The notes under the pieces were generated by a model. The model worked only from the letters and a program-made list of their open reading frames with translations, had not been told where the DNA came from and did not search any database. The translations under genes and the position numbers were made by a program. Shown piece after piece: positions 16,713 through 24,074 of a DNA stretch of 43,789 nucleotides (positions are counted from its first letter, which is position 1; every line of letters starts with the position of its first letter). Source of the DNA: Mesorhizobium liriopis (GTDB lineage: Bacteria > Pseudomonadota > Alphaproteobacteria > Rhizobiales > Rhizobiaceae); NCBI RefSeq assembly GCF_024053505.1, contig NZ_JAMXQS010000012.1:1-43789 (forward strand), read 5' to 3'.

Positions 16713-16833
16713 ACTGAGCCCGCCGCTCCTCGATCGACCGGAAGCCTTTGGTTCGAAGCAAGAGACGAACGTCCGCTTCGTTCAACCTTCTAATGAAAAG
16801 CGGACCGTCGCTTTCCTACTCCAAGTTCGTCAT
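16648..16833 (-). pseudogene. Small gene interrupted by an in-frame amber codon
   Basis: On the minus strand a GGAGG ribosome site precedes an ATG at 16833 by a few bases. The frame reads MTNLE, then TAG at 16818-16816, then stays open for 55 codons to a TAA at 16648. The downstream peptide, with DGPLFIRRLNEADVRLLLRT and KGFRSIEERRAQFTDDYLTR, has the charge pattern of a real helical protein. It overlaps the 3' end of the L-hydroxyacid oxidase gene on the other strand. The simplest reading is a small gene broken by a nonsense mutation. Amber read-through or an internal start (TTG within RRLNEAD) cannot be excluded. No family was recognised. Confidence 0.45.
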
Positions 16834-17333
16834 TTAAACCTCCATTTCCCGATGGCAGTTTTGAGACAGCTTCAGGATAGTCCGAACGGCCGTAATGAGG
16901 CGCAGAGCGGACTTTGTTCCGTAGGTCTACTTTGGGCAAGAGAACGCAAAAAGCTCAAGCAAAACAATCACCGAGTTCGCTTCCAGCATTCTCCGCCTAG
17001 CGGAGACACCAGCCAACTGACACAACCAGTCGCGCCAAATTCTTTAGTGAAGACAATGAGCCAAACCTTGTGTCGGAAATGCCAAGGTCACAAGCTTTGG
17101 AGAATGAAGGCGCAGAGAGAAGAGAAAGTGCCTATTAACCGGTAACCGCCAACACAAGCTTGTGGCGATAAACCCCGCAGTTCTGCGGTATCTGCAGTAA
17201 GACGATCAGCGCGAGAGAATGATACGAGGCGGAGCGGTGGTAGAGGGAAGGGAACTGGCAGCTAACCTTCTCCGTTGGCGCCTCATCTCTTCAGTGCCCA
17301 ACCGTGTTGTGCTCCCCTCCTCTACAACAAAAA
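16834..17333. other. Gene-poor stretch
   Basis: Nothing here could be assigned to a family. An open stretch at 16852-17145 (+) encodes a basic, low-quality peptide without a ribosome site. Visible structure is limited to a perfect 7-bp hairpin (TCTCCGC-CTA-GCGGAGA, 16990-17006) and the 12-bp palindrome CACAAGCTTGTG (17153-17164). Confidence 0.4.
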
Positions 17334-17363
17334 GCCCGATCCGCTGGTGAGAGCGAACCGGGC
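17334..17363 (-). terminator. Rho-independent terminator of the small membrane-protein gene
   Basis: Read on the minus strand, a 12-bp stem (GCCCGGUUCGCU with AGCGGAUCGGGC, including G-U pairs) with a 6-nt loop is followed directly by five U residues. It lies 85 bases downstream of the 17449-17634 gene and points the right way for it. Confidence 0.75.
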
Positions 17364-17448
17364 CAAAGTGGGCCGGCTGATACGCTACGCACCGGCAAAT
17401 GCACACTGCTTGTTTGTGGTGAAGATTCCGTATCAAGGATATCTGATT

Positions 17449-17634
17449 TCATCCACGCCCAAGCAGCGCCGCAAGCGCTGCAGCGCCAATTAAAGTCACT
17501 TCGATCAAACGCTGCGCAACGACTGTCTGTATCGGTGACGGTGCCTGTTGTGAACGAAGTGCTAGCACCATTGCTGCTGCGCCGCTGAGAACAGTGACCA
17601 CGAGCACTGCCACGAAGATCAATTGTTCCGTCAT
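17449..17634 (-). CDS. Small membrane protein of unknown function
   Basis: The protein has 61 residues and starts with an ATG preceded by a strong GAGGAGGAAAG ribosome site. The N-terminal half (LIFVAVLVVTVLSGAAAMVLAL, about residues 4-25) is one clear membrane span; a second hydrophobic segment (LIGAAALAALLG) ends the protein. A short linker SQQAPSPIQTVVAQRLIE joins them. It is a self-contained unit with its own Rho-independent terminator at 17334-17363. No family was recognised. The ribosome site, terminator and membrane pattern are the evidence that it is real. Confidence 0.65.
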   Translation of the reverse strand: MTEQLIFVAVLVVTVLSGAAAMVLALRSQQAPSPIQTVVAQRLIEVTLIGAAALAALLGRG

Positions 17635-17861
17635 GCCCTTTCCTCCTCAACCTTGGGTCAGGAGAGTAAGGGCTGTACGGAAGGGGTGAATGAGTTTGAT
17701 AGCTCGTATGTGCCGCTCACCACTGGGGACCAGGTGAAAAGGAGCGGGAGCTGCTGGCGAGAACTTAAGTGAGATTAGCCTCATTTGATGGAGATCCGTG
17801 CGCTTCCTGACGGTACCCTTGGAAACGGAGATGTGCCGGCTTACATCCGCGGACCGCGCCT

Positions 17862-18986
17862 GTGTGCGGGCTTCATTCACTTGGCGAGAGCAGCCGTGCC
17901 TTTTTTGAAAGACCCGTTTTGCCAGACATCGATTTCGTGATCACTTGGGTCGATGGTTCGGACCGGCGCCACCTAGTTTCACGCGAACAAGCTGCTACGG
18001 AGCTGGGCTACAGGAAAGGCGGGACACGACTCCGCCAGAGTGGCGAGATTTACTATCTGATCGCCTCCATCATCAGATATGCGCCCTTCTTCCGTCGGAT
18101 CTACGTTGTCACCGACAACCAGAAGCTTACGTTTCTCGATGACTTTATCGAAGCGGGCCTGTGTCGCGCCGACCAGCTTCAGCTCGTCTCACACGACGTG
18201 ATCTTCGATGGCCTTGATGTGCCTCGGCCAACCTTCAATTCGCTGACGATCGAAGCTGCGATGTGGCGCATTCCCGGATTGGCGGAGCACTTCGTCTACA
18301 GTAACGACGACATGTTCCTGAACGCGCCGCTCGAACCGGAAGACTTCTTTCAAGACGGCGCTCCAGTCATCGGCGGCACCATGACGCTGCCCGATGCGTG
18401 GCGCCCACGCTCTGTTGCGCGCAAGCTTTTTGCCTATCTGCGTGGCGGCACTGTCAGGGAGCGTCCGCGTTACAGTCGCGACACAGAGCGGGGTGCAGTG
18501 CTTGCAGGCCATCGCGGCCTCTTCCTGCTGGCCCATCATCGTCCCCATCCCTTGCGCCGTTCAACCGCGGAGGCTTTCTACAGCGAGAAGCCGGATGTCC
18601 TACGCGCCCAGCTTCACCATCGCTTCCGCCACACCTCGCAATATCTGCAGGTCGGCCTGTCTAATCATCTTGAGCGCAAGAGGCATGGCGTCAGGTTTGG
18701 CGCGAAGAAATCTGTTGTTTACATTCGCAAAGGTCGCGGACCGGCAGCGCTGAAGCGAAGCCTCGAAGCGATGCGCAACGCCTCCGCGCCGTTCGGATGC
18801 GTACAAAGCCTGGAACGCTTCTCTCCCGAGGCTCAAGCACAGATCCATGCCACCTTGACCGAGAAGTTCAAGGACGTCCTGCCGCCACGCATATCAGGAC
18901 AGACCATCGCGCAGCCGTTGGTCCTTGCGGCGAAGGATACAGCTTCGGTGACGCCGACGAGGGTGGACGCGGAGCCGGCGAGCTAA
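17862..18986 (+). CDS. Stealth-family polysaccharide phosphotransferase (CpsY/SacB-type)
   Basis: Conserved Stealth regions are visible. CR1 is DIDFVITWVDGSD (22-34). CR2 is RLRQSGEIYYLIASI plus IRYAPFFRRIYVVTDNQ (57-87). The catalytic-region block HFVYSNDDMFLNAPL (143-157) and a C-terminal RFRHTSQYLQ segment follow. Family members transfer hexose-1-phosphate (usually GlcNAc-1-P) from UDP-sugar in capsule or exopolysaccharide synthesis; they are cytosolic and membrane-associated. The GTG at 17862 is weak. A TTG at 17919, with a AAAGA-type site upstream, would start just before CR1 and may be the real start. The gene stands alone, with no other polysaccharide genes nearby. Confidence 0.82.
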   Translation: MCGLHSLGESSRAFFERPVLPDIDFVITWVDGSDRRHLVSREQAATELGYRKGGTRLRQSGEIYYLIASIIRYAPFFRRIYVVTDNQKLTFLDDFIEAGLCRADQLQLVSHDVIFDGLDVPRPTFNSLTIEAAMWRIPGLAEHFVYSNDDMFLNAPLEPEDFFQDGAPVIGGTMTLPDAWRPRSVARKLFAYLRGGTVRERPRYSRDTERGAVLAGHRGLFLLAHHRPHPLRRSTAEAFYSEKPDVLRAQLHHRFRHTSQYLQVGLSNHLERKRHGVRFGAKKSVVYIRKGRGPAALKRSLEAMRNASAPFGCVQSLERFSPEAQAQIHATLTEKFKDVLPPRISGQTIAQPLVLAAKDTASVTPTRVDAEPAS

Positions 18987-19179
18987 GGTCGATGACGGAA
19001 TCCCATTCTACGCGATAGTTCCCTCGGACGGCCCTCATATGCATCCCTGTCCGCATTGGGCCCTCGGCTGGCAATCCTGATCGCTGGGTGATGGTAGGGC
19101 CGGCGTTCGCATCCAAAGTATTTTTGGATCGTTCTCGCGATGCCTGAATTGTGCTTATACCTCGAACACGGTTTTCCCA

Positions 19180-19353
19180 ATGTCTATGCGCCTATCATTC
19201 GGCTTTGCAGCCCTCGATGCTGCATCCGCATCCGACCTTGCATCAGTACTCATTGCAGACGCACTTCCCTCTGAACGCAACAAAGTCCGCAGATTGGTGG
19301 AAGACGCCTTGGAGAAAGGCGACACGATCCGCAGGGCGCGCGTGTCCCACTAA
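19180..19353 (+). CDS. Small protein A of a tandem paralogous pair (57 residues, unknown)
   Basis: ATG to TAA encodes 57 residues. The protein is Ala/Leu-rich in its first half (FAALDAASASDLASVL) and basic in its second (SERNKVRRLVEDALEKG), probably two helices. A second small gene 30 bp downstream encodes a protein of exactly the same length that aligns without gaps, sharing about 21 of 57 residues. These include A-x-L-D-x-A-x-A-x-x-L at 10-20, P30, R33-x-K35-x-R37, V40, A43-L44-E45 and I50-R51-x-A53-R54-V55. This relationship is the evidence that it is a gene. An ATG two codons in is an alternative start. No strong ribosome site was seen and no family was recognised. Confidence 0.5.
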   Translation: MSMRLSFGFAALDAASASDLASVLIADALPSERNKVRRLVEDALEKGDTIRRARVSH

Positions 19354-19383
19354 TCTCATCAACAATTCAAACGGTCCGATCTC

Positions 19384-19557
19384 ATGATTGAAAACCTAGC
19401 GATTTGGTTCGCCTCTCTCGACCCCGCCTTCGCCAATGCGCTTGGAGAGTCTTTTGTTAAGACGGCTTCCCCCCAAAAGCGCGAAAAGGCACGACTGCGC
19501 GTTGGCACAGCACTCGAGCGAGCAATTGAAATCCGAAAGGCTCGCGTGCTCGTTTAG
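19384..19557 (+). CDS. Small protein B of a tandem paralogous pair (57 residues, unknown)
   Basis: ATG to TAG encodes 57 residues, the same length as the preceding small protein and alignable to it end to end without gaps. The N-terminal half is IWFASLDPAFANALGESF; the C-terminal half is basic and helical (SPQKREKARLRVGTALERA, then IEIRKARV). The shared pattern is F-A-x-L-D, then P-x-x-R-x-K-x-R, then A-L-E, then I-R-x-A-R-V. The pair looks like an ancient local duplication whose reading frame has been kept by selection. Function is unknown. The basic C-terminal helices could bind nucleic acid or a partner protein, but nothing proves this. Confidence 0.5.
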   Translation: MIENLAIWFASLDPAFANALGESFVKTASPQKREKARLRVGTALERAIEIRKARVLV

Positions 19558-19645
19558 ATCGGCCCCCCTCTGCATCAAATCGGCTGCACCTGGCCTGGGT
19601 AACGCGCACGACCTACAGTAAGACGGGATGGGCTATCCGACAAAC

Positions 19646-19716
19646 GCATCTCTTTACGGTCCCAAGGCAAGAGATGCTGGCAAAGAGCCCGTCCGGTGGC
19701 CAAACACTGGACGGGC
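19646..19716. ncRNA. Strong double hairpin, candidate structured RNA or termination element
   Basis: Two hairpins stand 9 bases apart. The first is a perfect 9-bp stem GCATCTCTT/AAGAGATGC (19646-19654 with 19669-19677, loop 14). The second is a 12-bp stem GCCCGTCCGGTG/CACTGGACGGGC with one G-U pair (19687-19698 with 19705-19716, loop 6). The second has only a weak TCTTT after it on the minus strand and no T-run on the plus strand, so it is not a standard terminator. It lies about 285 bp beyond the end of the first autotransporter gene. The structure is plain; the role is open. Confidence 0.45.
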
Positions 19717-19743
19717 ATCACCGACGCTCTAACGTTGCAAGTG

Positions 19744-19932
19744 ATGAGCACGAACGAACCGCATCCAGACGCCGTGAGCTATGACGATGCGGGTGCGCTC
19801 GGGTGTGTTGCAGGCTGCGATCCGACACAGTTCGCAGGCGACTGCCACCGTTCCCATTTCGCCATCAACGCATGCTATGGCTGGACGGCTTCAGTGAAGG
19901 CCATATCGCATTGCGGCGCAGGGAGTCTCTAA
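19744..19932 (+). CDS. Possible small cysteine-containing protein (weak)
   Basis: ATG to TAA gives 62 residues with five cysteines (GCVAGCDPTQFAGDC, INACYGW, SHCGAG). There is no clear ribosome site and no recognised family. It is listed because the stretch 19558-20000 otherwise contains only the double hairpin; it may be a chance open frame. Confidence 0.2.
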   Translation: MSTNEPHPDAVSYDDAGALGCVAGCDPTQFAGDCHRSHFAINACYGWTASVKAISHCGAGSL

Positions 19933-20000
19933 GCAACGCACTAATCTTAGACCCAAGTACGATGCCTTCCAGCCTTGTGGTTTACATTTGCCCGATGATG

Positions 20001-23000
20001 TCAGAACCGCCCGTTCAGATTGGCTGAGATCGTATGCTGCTGCAGCGCATCGCCGAACATCCCGTCATAGCCGAGCGCGGCCGAACAAGCGCCACTTGAG
20101 AGCCGCAACTTGCCTCCCAAAGCCAGTGCGTTACGATCGGCCGGAAGTCCAGATACCGAAAACGAAGGGCCGCCGACAAAGCGGACGGCTTGACCTTCGC
20201 CATCAATCGCGGCGAAGCGCCAGCCGGCATTCGCACTGAACGCCGCTTCGAGATTGTCACGCACGCGCCATGCCGTGCTGCCCCGCAGGCCCAGAGTGCC
20301 GACAAAGCCGTCGACGCGCGACCCGTCCGATGCGAGCCCTGCGACACCGTTCTCGCTCCAGCCGTCACCGTCCCACCAGGCATAGGACAGGTCGGTAAAG
20401 GGTTCGAGCGTCGCGAAGGAAAGCTTGAATGGATATCCGGCCCCGGCCCAGACTTGGCCTGACCGCGCATCGAAATCACTCGACAGCGCTTCCGAGAGCC
20501 CGGGCAGCGCGACTTCGCGCGAAACATCGACGCCATGCCAGGAATGCAGCGCGCCGAAGGAAAGGTTCCAGTTCTCGATCTTCCCCTGCCCGTAAGCCGC
20601 GAGCGTGAAGCTGTCGATCTCGGCCTCCGAGCCCCGCGCGTCGAGATCGATCCGGTTGTGCGAGTAGCCGCCTGCGAGCCCCACGAGCCAGTCGGGTGTG
20701 ATCGCAACATCTGCACCTGCCAGAACGCCGGTCCGGGTCGCATCGAATGCTGCGGCATTGCCGTCGGTCTCGAACCCAGCTGCGGCGCCGAACGGTTTCG
20801 CCCAGAGCTGCAGCCGTTCCGACCGCAGCACGGCTTGACTGCTCAAGAGATCGCGCAACAGCGTATCGCCTTCGATGCCGCGGCTCGCGATATCGGCATA
20901 GATTTCGCCGGAAAGGCTATCGAGACCGTTGCGCGCCGTGCCCTCATCGCCCGAGAGCAGAAGCGCGTCGAGCACGGCGCCCAACCCCCATTCTTCCAAA
21001 GCCTGCCCAACCGCGCGCTGGTTCGGCGTCTGCGCCACGCTCGACAACTCTCGTCCATTGCGCGCGACAGCGAGATCCACAGCCGTTGCGCCATAATCTA
21101 CGTCGAAGGATAGAAACAGCGTGTCGTCCGGCTCGTCGGCGAATGTGCCGGTCACGGATGCGGCCGAGATTAGGCGGAAGCGGCTGCCGGCCACGGTGAA
21201 GCCGGCGCCGGGCGAAACCACCAATTTCCCGCCGTCGAGGCTCGCGGTTCCCTGCACTGTTACCAGATCGGCATCTGCACCAGGCGTCAGCGCCACGGCG
21301 AAGACCGAGCCCGCTGGGAAGGAAAGATCGCCCGCGACCGTCAGCGTTTCGCCATCGCTCTGGCGCGAAAGCGTGCCTGACACGGACGTCGTGCCGACAG
21401 TGCCCGCCCCGCTCAGAATGCCTTCGGCGAGCACCACAACGCTTGACGAGGCGATCAATCCCGACACGGCAAGCTCGCCCGCTTCCACCGTGGTCGCCCC
21501 GGAATAGGTGCTGGTGCCGCTGAGGCTCATGCGGCCGGCACCCTGTTTCACGAGTCCGCCCGAGCCGCCAAGTGTGCCGGAAAACGTGGTATCCGCGTTG
21601 TTGGCGCCTGTTGCAAGAATGGAGCCGGCTGAGAGATCCACCGTGCCTGCGCCTTTCAGCGACCCGATGCGCTGATTGAACCCAGCAAGCGCCAGCGTGC
21701 CCGCACTTTCGACGGAAACGGCGGTGTCCGAGGGCAGGGTATTCGTGGCCGCCGTTTGCAGCGTGCCCGCGCGAACCACCGTTTCGCCCCTGTAGCTGTT
21801 CGTGCCTGAAAGTGTCAGCGTGCCGGTGCCGGTCTTGACGAGCGAGCCGCCCGCGCCGCCATCGGTGATCACACCGTCCACCGTGGTGGACGCATTGTTG
21901 CCGCCCACCGTCAGCCGATTGGCGCCAAGCCGGAACGTGCCCGGCCCTGCGATCGATCCTGCCGAGACTTGGCCGGAAGAAACGCCCGAAAAATCCACCG
22001 TACCACCGCCGTCGGCCTGAAGCGTCGCAAGCCCACCTGTGGCATTTTCTGAAAAGCGCGTTACGGCATCCGGCCCGGTGACGATGCTGGCACTTCCTGC
22101 GCTCGCATTGCCGGAAAGCGCCAACTCACCGCCGTTGTTAATGCTGGTCTCGCCGAGCGTGGCATTGCCCGACACGACCAGGCGGCCGGTCTTGTTGTTG
22201 ACGATCTCCGCACTCGCAGCTGAAGCATTGCCGGTAAGCGCGACCGTGCCGCTATTGGCAATGAAGCTGGTACCGGCCGACGCATTCCCGGAAAAACCAA
22301 CCGTGCCGGTCCCATTATTGTTGATGCTTGCATCCGCCGCCGAGCTTTGCTCGGAGAAAGCGAGCGAACCGTTGTTGGTGAAAGCGGCGGTGTCGGCGCT
22401 GCTGTTGCCCGAGAAAGTCGTTTGCGCGTCCTCGTTGGTGACGATGAAGGCACCCGCCGCTCGCGCGCGTTCGGTGAAGCTCAGCGTGCCATTGTTGGTG
22501 ATGCGCCCGTTTCCGCTCGACGCATCGCCGCTGAAGGAAACAGTGCCGCTCGCATTGTTTGTGATGTCCGACTGCCCGCCGGTGGCCTGTTCGGAAAAGG
22601 CGAGCGTGCCGTTATTCGTGATCCCGGCATTACCGGCACTAGATTGGCCAGCGAAGGTGGTCCTGCCGCCCTCGTTGACGGTGACATTCGCACCTGCCGC
22701 ATTGGCCGCACTGTTGAAGGAAAGCCGGCTGTCGCGATTGACCGTAATCAGCGCCGACCCGCCTGAAGCGCGGTCGTTGAAAAAAGTGGCACCGCCCGAA
22801 TTGTTGATGATCGTGGCATTTGCCGCTGTGCTGTCATCGTCGAAGGTGACCGTCTCGCCTTGGTTCGTGGTGAGCGCCGCATTGCCCGCCGAGTCGGTGC
22901 CGGAGTAGGTTACGTCCTGCGCAGTGATCGCAAACGGTGCAGCTAGCGAGGAATTTTCACCCGCCGTTCCCGCGAAGGCCTGCTGGGCCGAGAGCGGTGC

Positions 23001-23120
23001 AGCGCTCCATAGCAACAAGCCTGTGGAAGCGACAACGGCTCCACCTCGTATCTGCAAGATCGAAGTTAGAGCAGTTGTGAGAGACCAAGCCGTGTTCGAC
23101 ATTCTGCGTGCTTGGTACAT
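20001..23120 (-). CDS. Type Va autotransporter with repetitive beta-helix passenger
   Basis: The product has 1039 residues (ATG at 23120; an ATG six codons in, at 23102, is an alternative). An extended signal region ends near PLSAQQ (about 46). Residues 70-350 form a passenger of about 13 imperfect 18-21-residue repeats rich in N-N-G-T and F-S-G-N-A-S-A-G. Two passenger-associated transport repeats follow (LVKTGTGTLTLSGTNSYRG and LVKQGAGRMSLSGTSTYSG), then a globular linker. An autotransporter beta-barrel of about 270 residues begins near LQLWAKPFGAAAGF and ends with a terminal Phe (NLNGRF), as outer-membrane barrels do. The passenger is displayed on or released from the cell surface; adhesion is plausible but unproven. 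Confidence 0.9.
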   Translation of the reverse strand: MYQARRMSNTAWSLTTALTSILQIRGGAVVASTGLLLWSAAPLSAQQAFAGTAGENSSLAAPFAITAQDVTYSGTDSAGNAALTTNQGETVTFDDDSTAANATIINNSGGATFFNDRASGGSALITVNRDSRLSFNSAANAAGANVTVNEGGRTTFAGQSSAGNAGITNNGTLAFSEQATGGQSDITNNASGTVSFSGDASSGNGRITNNGTLSFTERARAAGAFIVTNEDAQTTFSGNSSADTAAFTNNGSLAFSEQSSAADASINNNGTGTVGFSGNASAGTSFIANSGTVALTGNASAASAEIVNNKTGRLVVSGNATLGETSINNGGELALSGNASAGSASIVTGPDAVTRFSENATGGLATLQADGGGTVDFSGVSSGQVSAGSIAGPGTFRLGANRLTVGGNNASTTVDGVITDGGAGGSLVKTGTGTLTLSGTNSYRGETVVRAGTLQTAATNTLPSDTAVSVESAGTLALAGFNQRIGSLKGAGTVDLSAGSILATGANNADTTFSGTLGGSGGLVKQGAGRMSLSGTSTYSGATTVEAGELAVSGLIASSSVVVLAEGILSGAGTVGTTSVSGTLSRQSDGETLTVAGDLSFPAGSVFAVALTPGADADLVTVQGTASLDGGKLVVSPGAGFTVAGSRFRLISAASVTGTFADEPDDTLFLSFDVDYGATAVDLAVARNGRELSSVAQTPNQRAVGQALEEWGLGAVLDALLLSGDEGTARNGLDSLSGEIYADIASRGIEGDTLLRDLLSSQAVLRSERLQLWAKPFGAAAGFETDGNAAAFDATRTGVLAGADVAITPDWLVGLAGGYSHNRIDLDARGSEAEIDSFTLAAYGQGKIENWNLSFGALHSWHGVDVSREVALPGLSEALSSDFDARSGQVWAGAGYPFKLSFATLEPFTDLSYAWWDGDGWSENGVAGLASDGSRVDGFVGTLGLRGSTAWRVRDNLEAAFSANAGWRFAAIDGEGQAVRFVGGPSFSVSGLPADRNALALGGKLRLSSGACSAALGYDGMFGDALQQHTISANLNGRF
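22070..22910 (-). repeat. Coding repeats in the autotransporter passenger
   Basis: About 13 degenerate units of 54-63 bp encode peptides such as ITNNGTLAFSEQATGGQSD, ITNNASGTVSFSGDASSGNG, FTNNGSLAFSEQSSAADAS and INNNGTGTVGFSGNASAGTS. Units alternate between a Ser-Glu (FSE) and a Ser-Gly (FSG) form, suggesting a duplicated pair as the ancestral unit. Each unit probably makes one turn of a beta-helix. Boundaries are approximate. Confidence 0.8.
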
Positions 23121-23314
23121 TCAATCTAATTGCGCCAGCCTGACCTCTCCGAACTGCGGCCAATGTACTCCACGCAAGAGCGGAATACACAGAGGGCGAC
23201 GAGCTTGGCTAACGTTGCGTTTCTCTTCTGGAGACTACGGGGTAGGCTTTACAGTCAGGCGCTACCTTCCGGCTCCATGTTACCGATTTCGACGCTCGGG
23301 TCTTCAGCGAACGC

Positions 23315-23530
23315 TTACTTTATGACGGATCGGATGACGGTGCGATCATTCTTGCAGGTTGCACATATCCCGCGTTCTCGCTCGAAGTCACTTGTGGTGC
23401 CAAGCGCGCCTGTGATCTGAGCCGAGTGCGCGTTCGACATGAACCCCATGGCATCACAGATGCACTTATCACAGACTGCGGCAGGGTGCTGACTGGTGAT
23501 GAATTCGTTCACGCGCTGGGCGACAAGCAT
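23315..23530 (-). CDS. Small four-cysteine (zinc-ribbon-like) protein
   Basis: The protein has 71 residues, ATG at 23530, with a GAGGTAG ribosome site a few bases upstream. After VNEFITSQHPAAVCDKCICD comes a helical middle (AQITGALGTTSDFERE) and a second pair RGICATCKNDRTVI. The C-x-x-C ... C-x-x-C spacing around a short helix-turn-helix-like core recalls small DNA-binding or regulatory proteins in rhizobial genomes. I know these only as hypothetical. A long open frame also exists on the opposite strand, but base composition by codon position favours this strand. It sits just upstream of the first autotransporter on the same strand. Confidence 0.6.
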   Translation of the reverse strand: MLVAQRVNEFITSQHPAAVCDKCICDAMGFMSNAHSAQITGALGTTSDFERERGICATCKNDRTVIRSVIK

Positions 23531-23615
23531 TTCGCTACCTCAATTGGTGATCGACGGGCTCACACGGGCACAGCAGCCGACGAACTCTTGTGAAAAGCCT
23601 GAGCCACCCACCCCC

Positions 23616-23656
23616 AACGCCCCATCGTCAGCTTCGGCCGGCAGTGGGGCGTTTTT
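23616..23656 (+). terminator. Rho-independent terminator on the plus strand
   Basis: A 9-bp perfect stem (AACGCCCCA/TGGGGCGTT) encloses a second small hairpin and is followed by a T5 run on the plus strand only. No convincing plus-strand gene lies upstream; the nearest genes are on the minus strand. It may end an antisense or non-coding transcript. Confidence 0.65.
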
Positions 23657-23668
23657 CTACGTTTCAGC

Positions 23669-24013
23669 CTAGTGCCTGGCCCTGTGCGCCGTCTCGCGAT
23701 AGCCACGGATCAGGCCGGCCGCCAATCGCAACGACGTCGCCACATCCTCGTCCGAGCCGGCAAACGGCGTTTCCGCAGCAGCCATCAGCATCTCCACGCT
23801 CGACAGCTGCGCGCGCTCCACATCGCCCAGCATCGCCTCTTGGTACTCACGGATCGTGGACGCGGCGCGACGAAGCAGGGCACTCCGCTCCCGACCGCTC
23901 ACGCAATCGACCTCATTGGCGGCGCGGGTCAGCTCGAAGATAAAGGCGGGCACGCTGTCCTGAGCAGTCTCATCTGGAGCGTCATCGCGTGCCGTGGCTG
24001 GATCCTCTTGCAA
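23669..24013 (-). CDS. Small helical protein of unknown function
   Basis: There are up to 114 residues from a TTG at 24013. A GTG at 23953, with AGGA five or so bases upstream, would give 94 residues and is the more natural start. The first 20 residues are acidic and low-complexity. The rest is an amphipathic helical protein (FELTRAANEVDCVSGRERSA, LLRRAASTIREYQEAMLGDV, VATSLRLAAGLIRGYRETAH). There is no signal peptide or membrane span. The two R-x-A-x-x-I/L-x-R/I-x-Y-x-E segments look like an internal repeat (AASTIREYQEA and AAGLIRGYRET). No family was recognised. It lies directly downstream of the second autotransporter's terminator. Confidence 0.5.
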   Translation of the reverse strand: MQEDPATARDDAPDETAQDSVPAFIFELTRAANEVDCVSGRERSALLRRAASTIREYQEAMLGDVERAQLSSVEMLMAAAETPFAGSDEDVATSLRLAAGLIRGYRETAHRARH

Positions 24014-24018
24014 ACAAG

Positions 24019-24050
24019 AGCCCCGCGTCAGCTTGTGCTAGCGCGGGGCT
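24019..24050 (-). terminator. Terminator downstream of the second autotransporter gene
   Basis: A perfect 9-bp GC-rich stem (AGCCCCGCG/CGCGGGGCT) with a 14-nt loop that itself can form AGC/GCT pairing. On the minus strand it is followed by CTTGTTTG, a modest U-rich tail. It lies about 25 bases after the autotransporter stop codon, so termination of that message is likely. Confidence 0.65.
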
Positions 24051-24074
24051 TGTTCAATTGCTCTGGCTTGAGCT

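Noticed and set aside
16852-17145. Plus-strand open frame of 97 codons
   Set aside because: Low-quality basic sequence with no family, ribosome site or conserved pattern.
22070-22910. Possible CRISPR array from the regular repeats
   Set aside because: The repeats are in frame, degenerate and encode beta-helix rungs of an autotransporter; no cas genes are nearby.
23246-23593. Long open frame on the plus strand with protein-like sequence
   Set aside because: It has no usable start codon, and an approximate hand count of GC by codon position gives the coding pattern (third highest, second lowest) on the minus strand instead.
23616-23656. Terminator assigned to a minus-strand gene
   Set aside because: The T-run is only on the plus strand; on the minus strand the hairpin is followed by G-rich sequence.
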